This document shows, in pieces, positions 22,717-34,600 of a stretch of DNA of 64,000 nucleotides. The notes below the pieces were generated by a model that was given only the letters and a program-made list of their open reading frames with translations, was not told where the DNA came from and ran no database searches. Origin of the DNA: Telmatactis stephensoni (lineage: Eukaryota > Cnidaria > Anthozoa > Actiniaria > Isophelliidae). The DNA is taken from assembly GCA_029948255.1 (NCBI GenBank), contig JALIZF010001292.1, forward strand, positions 1 through 64,000. The letters are read 5' to 3'. Position 1 is the first letter of the stretch, and each line of letters begins with the position of its first letter. A program made the position numbers and the translations under genes.

Positions 22717-24984
22717 ATGTCGAACGACAATAATGCAACTTCATCGCCTTATGAAGAAATCCAACCTGTCCAAGGAGCAATACTTGGAATAATCGCCACG
22801 CCGGGCATTATTGCAAATTTTCTTACTATCATCGTCACTGTCAAACTACTGAGACAACAGAAGATGACTCCCAATATCTTTGTTCTTGCGTTAGCTTGCA
22901 TGGATATGTGTGGCATTATTATCATCTGCGTACCTACATGGTTGTGTTACATATTCAAAGGATGGGTCGGTGGTGACCATATGTGCAAATTTCAAGGTTT
23001 CATGACCTTGTTCTTCTCGTTGGGATCTGGATTTCTTGCAACGTCAATGTCTGTTGATCGATACGTGGCTGTAAAATGGCCTTTGTATCACAGGCAAAAG
23101 ATCACAGTTCCAGTCGTTCAAAGATTAGTTCTTGGATTGATACTATTTTCAGCCCTAATATCAAGCTTTCCTGTGCTTGGGTTTGGCAGTTTTGTCCGAA
23201 ATCTGACGGGAACATACTGTACCCTCAATTGGTTTGCAAAAGCGAAGGAGGACGTTGCTTTCTCGTGCTTGTTCGCTAGTATAGGACTATTTCTTGTGCT
23301 TGCTGTGGTCTTCTGTAATATCAACGTCGCAGCCAGACTCTACCGTCGAGAAAGCAAACTTCGCGACATGGCTTCAATCAGAGGCAAGAGAGAGGACAAT
23401 AAAACACTGGAAAAGCAGTTTGCCAAGATGATGATTGTCATCTCCATAATATTTCTTATCTGTTGGACTCCATTTGTGGTAAGTTAAGTGGAAAATTGTT
23501 AATTTTGGTAAGATGATTAGTTATAGTGTTAATCTTTTGGAATTATCAGTTGTTTTCGTCACGAAGGGTGATGCGTTTTACGCCAAAAAATGTTTTTTCT
23601 TTACTTTGACATTTAATTAATGCTACAGCTTGAGCTTCACTCAAAACTACTATTTCATTCATTGTAAGATCAATCTTTTTTTCTTAAAAATTGCATGCAT
23701 AAAGTTTAAGAAGAAAAAATAAAAACTTCTTGCGCAAGAAAACGGAATTGCACTTGACGTTTTCCTTTCAGAAAGGACAGGGAACACCTGGCATTTGCGT
23801 GGAGTTTAAATGTTTAATTTTACATCAAACAATATCTCGTCGGCAGTCATATTGTCAAAGGAAAAAGCACTTATGATTGGTCATTGTTTGAACAAATCAT
23901 TTGCTATCAATATAAAACAGTGTTTTTAATTTGAGTAAAGTGATTCTTGTCAAAAATTATATTAATAAAAATCTTTTGGGACAAGTGCCATGATAGATGT
24001 ATTAAACTAGTCGATGATTTCCCGGTTGTGTCATCAATTAAGGTGGATATCCAAATTAATAATATTCGACTGACATTGATTGATTTCGTAGGACGGAAGT
24101 ACTGTGCAAATTGTCTTCTCTCGAAGAAAACATACTTAAACTTGAAAGGAAAATTAAAGATTAAAACCCGTAGAAATGGCATGATTTGGAACAAAAAATG
24201 GGAAGTGATTAATGAGGCTGAAAGGTATACAGTCTGATTGGCATGATATGACAATCTTCTAGACTCTACGACGAGTGAACAGGTCGAGACGGAACAGATT
24301 GACGTGACATGAGATTGATCGCTTTTGTGTTTAATAAACGATCGGGTGTTGTAAACGTTGCGAAACGATTACTTAAGACATAGAGCTATTATCTAGTATG
24401 GGCATATGTCATTGATTTGATAGAATTGTCAAATATAAAAAAAGAACTAATGCTAAAGCAAATAGGCACTAAAAGCTCCAGTTACTGTCAAAATTGCTCG
24501 TTTTTTCTTCAGTTTTACTGACAAAATTGCGCGTTTTTCTCTACTGATTTTACTGACAAAATTGCTGTTCTCTTTTCTCTAAATTTACTGACAAAATTGA
24601 CGTTTTTTCTCCAGTTTCACTGACAAAATTGCCGTTCTTCCCCTCTAGGTTCGTACGGCTATTTGCAACATCTCAGGAGTATGGGTGAGCTGGTCAGCGG
24701 ATTTACAGTCGTCAAGGTTACTACTGCTTAATCTTGTTCTTGATCCATTTACCTACGTCATCACCAGAAAGCACTACCGCAATGCATTATGGAACATGTT
24801 CTGTGGGCGTTGCGGGAAGAAAAAAGGAAGCCTACAACCCAATAGCTTATCGACATCATCTACTAGGAATCTACGCCAAACCAAGGAAAGTGATATATCA
24901 CTGGCTAGTTTTGAAGTTGGAGGTCGGAAAAGAAAAGAGAGCAGAGAAGATATTAACAACATCTCTGTGGTGAACGAGAAATAA
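22717..24984 (+). CDS. Class A GPCR, prostanoid-receptor-like, 2 exons, 365 aa
   Basis: Exons 22717-23478 and 24649-24984 join in phase 0 (GTG|GTAAGT ... CCCCTCTAG|GTT). The first ATG is at 22717; the codon at 22678 that opens the frame is GTG. Seven membrane segments are visible: TM1 near 20-44 with N34, DRY at 114-116 ending TM3, a CWTPF motif in TM6. Cys90 can pair with the Cys of GTYCTLNW in loop 2. N6-A-T is a likely glycosylation site. TM7 reads RLLLLNLVLDPFTYVITRK. The DPxxY form in place of NPxxY, plus the Arg just ahead of it, match prostanoid receptors, where that Arg binds the ligand carboxylate. Ligand and G protein are inference; other lipid or orphan class A receptors remain possible. 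The tail is Ser/Lys-rich. Confidence 0.9.
24476..24648 (+). repeat. 34-bp array, 5 copies, ending on a 3' splice site
   Basis: Five copies of a 32-35 bp unit with core TTTACTGACAAAATTG followed by a T-rich stretch and an AG-type end (TTTTTTCTCCAG). The last copy forms the pyrimidine tract and AG used for exon 2 of the receptor gene. Confidence 0.85.
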
Positions 24985-25160
24985 TGGTGTCCAAAAATGG
25001 GGATACTGAAGCTACCTGATTGGTTGAATGATTCCACCAATTAGCGCGCGGGACAGAAATTGCTACACTCATACGCAAGACCGCTGATCTTCAGAAAAGC
25101 AGAACTGATAAATTAGCATTTGATCGTACATGAGATGTATAAAATGCAGTACCAATATTA

Positions 25161-25268
25161 GTCTCCTTCGCAGGCATTATTAGTCTAGCTCCCATTCCCC
25201 TGCGGTCCACTCCCGCAAACCACTGACGGCTGAATGGGAGCTAGACTAATAACGGCTACGAAGTAGAC
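25161..25268. mobile_element. Small foldback MITE
   Basis: Arms of about 37 bp: 25161-25197 mirrors 25232-25268, sharing ATTAGTCTAGCTCCCATTC. Spacer about 34 bp. Confidence 0.75.
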
Positions 25269-25269
25269 T

Positions 25270-26500
25270 ATACCGATATTTATGAATATATATATTAAGT
25301 TATTAATTGTTCGCTAAGTAGTTCGATTGAGAGACTGCAAAGCAGAGGCCAGCAAAAGATACGTCCATTTGGAAATCAAGCTTTTTTGCAAAGCATAATT
25401 TATGACTGATAGGTTTGAAATAGCTATTAGTGAAAGAGAAAGTGTGCATAAGAATATAAGTTAAAAGTTACGTGTGTAAATAATAACAGAAATATTCGAT
25501 CACACATTTGTGACAGAAAAATTTTAACGTAGATGATTAGCAATGATACAATTTAGCCTTTGTATTATAAAAAAATGATCAGAACTTAATAATAAAAAAT
25601 ACTCAAAGTTAAAGCTGTAATACCAATTTTATAGGAAAAAAGAAAAGAAAAGAAAATTAGAAAAAAGAACAAAAGCAAAAGGCGATCTCAACGCGGCTCG
25701 AACCTGTAACCCCCAAAAAGGCAATCCCCGGAAACAGTGTAACAAGATATATGGTTGAAAATTAAGAAAAAATAAAAATACATTTTGGGACGATACTCCC
25801 GAGACATTCTATGAGACATCGAATCGACTTACGTCACAGATGAAGATTTCGGCCCCATCCACGCTATCCAGGTGCTACATTAAACTGTAATGTTGTCTTA
25901 GCCCGAAGGCCAGGGAGGGAGACGATATCCGGACCCTAATCCATACCTTTAGATATCACCTTAAACCGCCTCGCTATCTAGACACTTAATGATTACGTCT
26001 AATCGGGGTAGCCTATTCAGCGAAGTTTCCGCATCATAATGCTAATATCTTTGTGCCATGCCAAGTCCGGTCATTAGAAGAAATATCTTATTAATTACAT
26101 AATAGTAAGTGATTAATAAAACAAACAAACAAATACAAACAAACAAACAACAAACAAACAAACAAACAAAAAATCCTCAGGCCCGGGCAAAAATCGTGAC
26201 CATTTTTAGTGCTAGTCAAATTCTCTCGGAAGCCACACTTTAATTTTCTATAAAAATGAAACTGGGTAAATTTGACCGGAAAAAAATTAAGGATTTATTA
26301 TAAAATTTGGGGTCAATGTCTTCGACGTGTCATTGCATGTTCCGAGTTCACTGTCGCGTGAATAATTTTTTTTTAATCAAAAGGAATTCAAACTGTTAAT
26401 TTTACAAAAAAATTCCTATTTACATTGAGTAAATTTGAATTCTTAGCTTCAAAATTTCTTTTACAATCATCGCACTTTCTGTTTTCTTTGTCTCTTTATT
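25270..26500. other. Intergenic DNA, no gene seen
   Basis: AT-rich, with an imperfect (AAAC)n tract at about 26119-26170 and a worn B-box-like AGGTTCGAGCC (minus strand, near 25700) that may be a SINE fragment. No coding signal. Confidence 0.45.
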
Positions 26501-27159
26501 CACAGGTAGCCCAAGCTGTGCATCTGTATATGAAATATATGGGATTCACGATCGATTTGCTGAAAAATAAATTTTGAATAAATAAACAATTTGGACTCAT
26601 GATACTGTTGTGCTTGTCTTTCTGTGTATTTCTGTGAAGTTTCAAGCCGTTTCGTGCTCATTTGAGGGAGTTATAGCGATTTGAATTTTTCTCCCTTCAT
26701 GTACATATATTACTGGAAGGTTGGAAGGCTCAACTGTCAAAAATTCAAACGACCGACAAAAAAGGCCTCGAAAATCACTCCAAAACCAAAACCAGGCCAA
26801 AATATTCCCAAAAAACCATTGCCACATGAATTTCCAATATGTCGATTGCCTTTATTTCTCCACATTTTACGTGCAACACCCTCAAAAAGACAGTTTTTGA
26901 AGTTTTTTTTCGCTGGACCTATGCTCTGCAAAACAGCCCCTGCACCACGGTTACCAAGCTCAATACCCCACTGGGGACGGGGAAATTTTGGCGCACATGT
27001 GTGGGGAGGTAGTGAGGTCGATTTTGTACCGCACATGAGGACGAAGGAAAAGCTTCACCCAGTACTTACAGTTCTTTTTCAGCAGTTTTTGCGAATTCTT
27101 CTGGATATCTTTGAGTAGAATGCCTAAAGAAAGACCATGTTAGCAAGGTACTATAGTAA
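26501..27159 (+). repeat. Left arm of a long, near-perfect inverted repeat
   Basis: About 659 bp matching the reverse complement of 27628-28287. An open frame of 145 codons in this arm (26681-27118) is identical in translation to its mirror at 27669-28106, so the arms agree over at least 438 bp. One single-base length difference lies near the outer end (GATTCACGATCG against GATTCCACGATCG). The frame opens on TTG and shows no recognisable domain; I do not call it a gene. Confidence 0.95.
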
Positions 27160-27627
27160 TGCTGCAGTAAGAATAGTGTTAAGTTGGATTTTTTAGTGAC
27201 TTTGGCATCAAAATGTGGCGGGAAACAACTTCTGCTATTTGATGGACCTTTTCATGGCTTATTATTCTTATTGCCCAGATGAATGATAAACGAAAACTTT
27301 TTAAAGGAATTGTTTCATTCAGTTTAATTCACCGTCTTGAACTTTGTAAAGATAACTTTGGCAAATTTACCGAAAATCTTCACAGTGCGTTGACTGAATT
27401 TCTGAGTTGAAAAACAACCGCTTCATCTCGTCGCTAGCTTTGCAAATTGGATAATCAGCATATACTGACATCCGTAATTTACTAGGAATTAATTACTAGT
27501 TTTCGAAATTGAATAAGCTACTTTATTTATTCGGAAGATTCTTGTTTTTACTTGATTTGCCTGTTCTTAGTTTTGCACGGTGTTGTTCATGACTGTTGTT
27601 ACATCGAAAAGGGAGAAATCACTTACC
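27160..27627. other. Spacer (468 bp) of the long inverted repeat
   Basis: Unique AT-rich sequence with no coding signal and no further symmetry seen. Confidence 0.7.
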
Positions 27628-28287
27628 TTACTATAGTACCTTGCTAACATGGTCTTTCTTTAGGCATTCTACTCAAAGATATCCAGAAGAATTCGCAAAA
27701 ACTGCTGAAAAAGAACTGTAAGTACTGGGTGAAGCTTTTCCTTCGTCCTCATGTGCGGTACAAAATCGACCTCACTACCTCCCCACACATGTGCGCCAAA
27801 ATTTCCCCGTCCCCAGTGGGGTATTGAGCTTGGTAACCGTGGTGCAGGGGCTGTTTTGCAGAGCATAGGTCCAGCGAAAAAAAACTTCAAAAACTGTCTT
27901 TTTGAGGGTGTTGCACGTAAAATGTGGAGAAATAAAGGCAATCGACATATTGGAAATTCATGTGGCAATGGTTTTTTGGGAATATTTTGGCCTGGTTTTG
28001 GTTTTGGAGTGATTTTCGAGGCCTTTTTTGTCGGTCGTTTGAATTTTTGACAGTTGAGCCTTCCAACCTTCCAGTAATATATGTACATGAAGGGAGAAAA
28101 ATTCAAATCGCTATAACTCCCTCAAATGAGCACGAAACGGCTTGAAACTTCACAGAAATACACAGAAAGACAAGCACAACAGTATCATGAGTCCAAATTG
28201 TTTATTTATTCAAAATTTATTTTTCAGCAAATCGATCGTGGAATCCCATATATTTCATATACAGATGCACAGCTTGGGCTACCTGTG
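27628..28287 (-). repeat. Right arm of the long, near-perfect inverted repeat
   Basis: Mirror of 26501-27159. The arm ends about 350 bp upstream of the first coding exon of the pseudokinase gene. If transcribed, both arms would fold into a hairpin of about 650 bp. Confidence 0.95.
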
Positions 28288-28634
28288 CTTTATTTCATTT
28301 TATTTCCTACATTCAAAAATCTAAATACAGTTTCGGGATTCCTGTGGAATTCAGCTGACCTGATGTTTGCGGGCACTACTGTCAGTATAACCTTCAGAAG
28401 TACGTGTAGAAGTTTGTTTATTCTAGGAAGATGTTTTACAAGAAAATAGCCCTAAGAATGATAGAATAGCGTAGCTTAGAATGGATGTACCTTAAAATAA
28501 CTGCACTCCTTAATTAGGTAAAAGAAAACCGAGCTAAACTAACGAGCAGTGTTCACTGCGCCAGTTCCTGCGAATAACTTACAAATATTTTGACGCAAGA
28601 AACTTAAGCTTAAATATTTGAAGTTTGTGCTTGA

Positions 28635-31600
28635 ATGGCTTCAACACCACCTTGGGTAAGTATTATCGGGAACCTATTACCGTGTAAGCCCATGTAGTTT
28701 ACGTTTGTAGAAGTACAAGCAATGAAATACCAAAACGTTGGTCGAATTTGGAGTCTGTCAGCTATTATCTCGTGGCACGATATAGTCACATGACTCGATA
28801 AAAAATGTCGAGCAGATTTTAATAATAATAATGATATTAAATTTTGTGACCTATTTCACTTTGTGAATTGATTGTTCAAATGTACAAAGACAATTTATAG
28901 TTGAGTTTTGTTTTGTACAATATTTGTAGGTATTCATAGTAGTTGGTATTGGAGGTGCATTTCTGATATTGATTATAGTATGGATAATATGTAAATGCAG
29001 GTATGTGTGCATGTAATGCATCAATCAGCCCCAGGGACCCATCCTCAGGAATGCAGATTGTTATTCTGTCCTTTTCTTAGGGTCTGATTATATGAACTGG
29101 GCTGGCCTGGTTAAGCAGGCTGATTTCTTTTCCCTTGGGGCCACAAAACAAAAGAAGTCAGGCCCTTACCCCTAGCTTGTTCTGCAAGTAAAGTTTTCTC
29201 TCATTTCTGATTGGTTAACCTGACCAGGTTGACCAATCAGCATCTAGTATTACAAACCACCAGTGTCTACCTCCGGCAACTGTGTGTGATAGCTCTGTGA
29301 ACAAAATTGGTGTTTTCTCCCACTTGGGCAAGAAATATATACCAGTATAGCAAATCTTGGCAAAGGCCCAGGGGTTGACCCCTGGGGAATCCCATGGTTG
29401 ATACATAAATACCTAGAGGAGAGAAGAAATCCCTGGGGCATGAGGTGATTTTAGTAGTAGCATTATCCTTATGTCAAAAAGCTATTTCCAGACTGTTCTC
29501 ATATTCTAAAGTTAAAAGTCCCAAATTTGCAACATGACATTCGCTAATCAAGTTCCTTCATGTTATCCTTTTCAAGCCTGAATGGCCTTGATGGCAATGA
29601 CATTTTTTAATGAATGATATATATATATTTTTTGCAGACAAAGGTATCAAATAGATTATTCTGCTCTGGATGAGGAGCGAAGTCTGTTACAGAAATGGGA
29701 AGATGAAAAAAGAATGAGAAAAAATACAGAAAGAGGTAAACTTGAGTCACTATCACTTCTCTCTGACCCTCTGCCCTGTCCTGGTACATGTGATCTACAC
29801 CACATTGAACAAATTCTGAGTCATCCAAAAATTTAACATACAGTAGCCCAACAGTGGGCCCTGGAAAATATATCATTGTTTCACTCACTGATCCAAGTTT
29901 TGGGCCCTTAAATGACGAGATGGTACAAACGACTCACAGCTTGGATTAGTCAACGATGCTATCTTTTTGGGGCTCACCATTTGGATACGTTACATTGAAT
30001 ATATTATGTCACTTTAAGTATGTGGATTATAACTTTGAGTATCTTTACCTTGCAGATGCTGTGTTATTAAACTGTTATTATTACTTAAGGGATAACAGTA
30101 ATTACAGTATTATCAATCATCTGACAGATATAGGTATGTTTTAATGGTAATAAGTGTTTGTTGTTTACTAGCTAAAGTAGCTATCTACCTCTGGTTATAC
30201 AAAGGTTGCATAGTGCTACTAACAGTATCTGTTGAGTTTTTCCTCCCTCAGCAAAAATCAACATGTGAATTGAGCGTTGTATGTAGAGTATATTGAATGT
30301 GGTGGTAGCGAGCGCGAATGGGAGTCTTGGAGATATTAGCAGTAATGCTACTCTGAAATTTGAGGATAAACTAAAATATTTGATTTTGATTTTTTGATTT
30401 GAGTAAATTCTTATGCAGTGGATAAAATGATTGCATTGTCCAATAAATGTATCTAGTGAATACAGGATTTATCCAATGCATGGTGTTATACACCCTTTCT
30501 GCATCCAGGACCTAATACCTTTGCAAGATGAAGAATCCTGTAATGAGAGACATTTCTTTCTGGCTCTAGCCAAAGTAAACAGGCCATAAAGCAGACATTT
30601 TTTGTCTGGCAGGGTCTGTTTTCCAGTACTTAACCTTTTCAAAGCAGCTATCTCTCTAAGTAAGGGCCAGTCCCAAGATAAGACGTTTATTGATAAGACG
30701 TTTATTGATAAGATGTTTATTGATAAGACGTTTATTGGGAGGAGAGTAGTTAGAAGGACAGTTGGAATGGCTTCTAAGGGATGAGAGCACTGAAATGCTA
30801 GTTCCATGGTGGTGTCTGCCATAGATAAAGACACTTTTTATACCTTAGAGCAGATTTTGTATGAGTATAAAACAGTATGCACTGTGTCGTAACCTGATGT
30901 CAGTGCCATGTTGTCTATAAAAACATTCAACATTTTTGCCTTAACCATGCCGTGCCATGTCATTTTCATAGTCATAATACAACTGTCCTATGTTTGCTTT
31001 ATCTGTAGGTAGTCGTATCAGTAAACATTGGTTCCTGGTTCAAGACTCGAGGTCAAGATCACAAAACCTATTAACAATGACACAGTGGAGTCAACAATGT
31101 ATTCTTCCTTGTAACAAACAAACAAAAAGAACTTTGTCTGAATTGTTTAATATATTAGCATCAGTAAGTATATTGTAATATAATGAATTATTCTTTTACT
31201 TACCAGTAATTGGAAAGACTTTAATAGTAAGACATTTTGGCCCTCAGCCAGGCCCTCAAACTGAGGCCTCACTCTATCATTTGCACTGAAGTAGTAGATA
31301 GGGAGGGAGGGAGGGAGAGAAGGAAGGAAGAATGGAGGGAGAGAGGGCCCCTCTCTCCCTCCATTGAGGGAGGGCAGGGAGGCAGGGAGGCAGGGAGGGA
31401 AAGATTATTTGAATGATTTGTAGAGACTGTTTGAGTCAACTTTTCACTATATTTTCTAGCATCCTTACATTTTTCCTGTTCAAAGCATTGATTTCATGTT
31501 AGAACAAAGGATGTTAGTTCTTATTCAACCATTTATTCAAGCTGGTTCATTAAAGGACATGATTTATTGTGTAAGTATTTGTCACCAACTAATAAACTTT

Positions 31601-34600
31601 GCTGGCTTTGTAATGTTTTCTAAGTGATGGCTGGGTACATGGTGCAGCTTTTCCTGCAATTTTTCTACAACCAGAGTTGCACTGGTGTCCACCCCTTTAA
31701 CAGTTGCATGTACTGTAGTTGGTTTTCAATGTAAGTTTTACTCTGCAACTTTCTCTGCAACATTGCATGCAACATTGCAGAGGTGGACACACTGTGCAAC
31801 TGTGTTGTGTGCAACATTGCAGAGGTGGACACACTGTGCACTGTACTGTGTGCAACATTCCAGAGGTGGACACACGGTGTAACTGTGTCATGTGCAACAT
31901 CGCAGAGGTGGACACACTGTGCAACTGTGTTGTGTGCAACATTGCAGGGGTGAACACATGGTGTAACTGTTGTGCACAACATTACAGGGGTGGACACAGT
32001 GTAACTGTGTTGTGCACAACATTGCAGGGGTACTCACACGGTGTAACTGTGTTGCATGCAACATTGCAGGGGTGGACACATGGTGTAACTGTGTTGAGCA
32101 CAACATTGCAGAGGTGGACACACGTTGTAAGTACTGTGTTGCACCCACATGTTGCAGAGAAAGTTACATCATGTGACTTTGCCTTAATGGTACTGAAGGA
32201 ATCTTGTTTTCTTCCAATGTGCAGTCCCATCCTCAGTCTGTCTGGCTTGAAAAGTATGAATTAAAAGGCAAGCAACTCTCAGAATCAAAGATCAAGAATT
32301 ATGGAAGGCAAATTTTAGAGGTATGTTATTTTGAGACAAATTACAGTGAATTCTTGCCTAATGAATTCCTCAATAGACTAGATACATGTAACACCTTTCT
32401 GTATAACTGACCAGTCGATGGCCTCTTAATGTTAAAAACTCAATGTCACACCATATGTAAACAATTCTGTTCTAACAAGAGTCTTGGCATATATGGTTGA
32501 GGAATTTTATTATGTTTGCAGGGATTAATCTATCTACAAACCAAAGGCCTACCACAGTGCATGCATGTTCATTCAGGAAATGTTTTCATTGTTGATGGAG
32601 TCTGCAAGTAAGTAATGACACTTCATATACAGAAATAAATTAGTATAGGGCTCTGAATTCTCCCCCAGGGGTGGTGGGTGAGTGGGACTCCTGGACATCT
32701 TTTTACAATGGATACAGTGTATGCCAAAGCTGCGATGAGCATCCTTGATATGGGAGTGCCCCAGGGATTTCATATTTTTTCTCTTTTATGTTGTAGCTGG
32801 TTCCTTTTCCTTGCTTTCTAACTTTATATTTTGATTACCTGTAGAGTTTCAGGCTATGAGACAACATTATTTGGTTATAAATCCAGACTTGAACCAACTG
32901 TTAAGACTCTAACAAAACACAATGAAGAGTCTTTTGAAGTGATTTCATTTGGTAAGCATTGAACGCCCAGAAAGTTGATGGAATGCAACATTTTTCCAAC
33001 ATTCATACAAGTACACATTGTGCCTTGTGTCCTGGAATGTTGTGCCCATCATTGTAGACTGAAACGTTGCAGAAGTTGAAATCAATCCTAAACCTGCAAC
33101 TGTTGTGTCAACTTCGAAGGGCAGACACACGATGCAAATATGTATTGTGTGCAATGTTGCAAAAAAGGTTTCAAGAAAGTATCTTGTTGCATACAACATT
33201 TCTGGGTGCAATGTGTTGTGTGTTGTATGCATTGTTATATACCAACAAACCACCTTTCTATGGTATGGAGTATGCTTCTCTGATGGACAGCACATGAAGA
33301 AGTTTTCGCTTTTATATCAGTATATGTATGTTAACAAACATTGACAACGTTCTTAGATCACGGAAAAAACATGTAAATGGCCGAGGCTTCCGATTGTGTG
33401 ACCACCACAGGAAGCCCACGGAACGAACAGACTGACTTAGACTGATTCCACAAGTTGTAGTTTTCGCTCCTTTCTATCATTAGGTTGAGCGACTACCACA
33501 GGAAGCCCACGGAACGAACAGACTGACTTAGACTGATTCCACAAGTTGTAGTTTGTGTGACCACCACAGGAAGCCCACTGAACGAACAGACTGACTTAGA
33601 CTGATTCCACAAGTTGTAGTTTGTGTGACCACCACAGGAAGCCCACGGAACGAACAGACCGCGACTTATGGAATCAGTTTACGGATCACGCATCACCTAG
33701 GAAATTTTGCCGCACTCACGCACGCTTCACGCGGCACCTTTTGACGCAAATCGCGCATTACGCGCGGGTTCATTCACGGAACGGCGCACGCTATTTTTGA
33801 CTTAATTTACGAGTTACACGAAACTCCTTTGCTGCTCTTATGAATGGTGTTGAATTAATTGAGTCTCAGTTAACCTGGAAAATCTCTCTCTTTCAGGTCA
33901 CTTACTTTTTGAGATGGCTGCTGGAATTGAGCTTAAAGCTCCTCAACCTGATGAAGAACAACTGTCAAAATGTCGCTCAGAACAAGTTGTAGAAGTAAGT
34001 ATACATGATAGTAGAAAATATTTGAGATATAACGCGCGCGCTGATTGGCTGGCTACCATGTTTATATCGGAGGACAGAGACATGGCTCGCTCAAAAAACG
34101 TTGAAAATATTTTATAAAAGCAATATAAAACGATCGCTTATGTCTCTGTACTGTGATATAAACACTCTGGAAGATGTAGAGTACTCGAAAAGAAATAATA
34201 ATAATAATAAATTTATTTATATAGCGCTTTTTAAAACTAGCTCAAAAGCGCTTTACAATTGATTAAAAACTACAATTTAAAGTAAAACAATCAAAAAAAT
34301 ATATACGGTAACTAACCTTGCGATTACGCCTCGCTACGCCTCGTGTTCCGAAGCTTGCTTTTCTCTTGCTCTACATCTTCCATCGTGTTTATATCACATT
34401 ACAGAGACATGCGCGCGCGTTTCATATTGCTTAAATAGAATACTCAATTTATGTGGAATGAAGATACTCTTGGTTTTATGAAACTTGTACTAATATTTGG
34501 TTTTGTGTACGATTTGTTAGGTGCTTAAGTTTATATTTTCTAATAACAGTGGATCATATCCATATTTAGAGGAGGTAAATCTTATATATATTTTTAAAAT

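Noticed and set aside
26681..28106. Two identical 145-codon frames in the palindrome arms, and mirrored 99-codon frames
   Set aside because: They are identical because the DNA arms are identical; the longer frame opens on TTG, overlaps an antisense frame and matches no family.
29215..29441. Two overlapping 63-codon minus-strand frames
   Set aside because: They lie in an intron of the plus-strand pseudokinase gene, overlap each other in different registers and show no domain.
31665..32264. Cys/Val-rich frames of up to 181 codons on both strands
   Set aside because: Product of a 42-bp tandem repeat (a multiple of three) within an intron of the pseudokinase gene.
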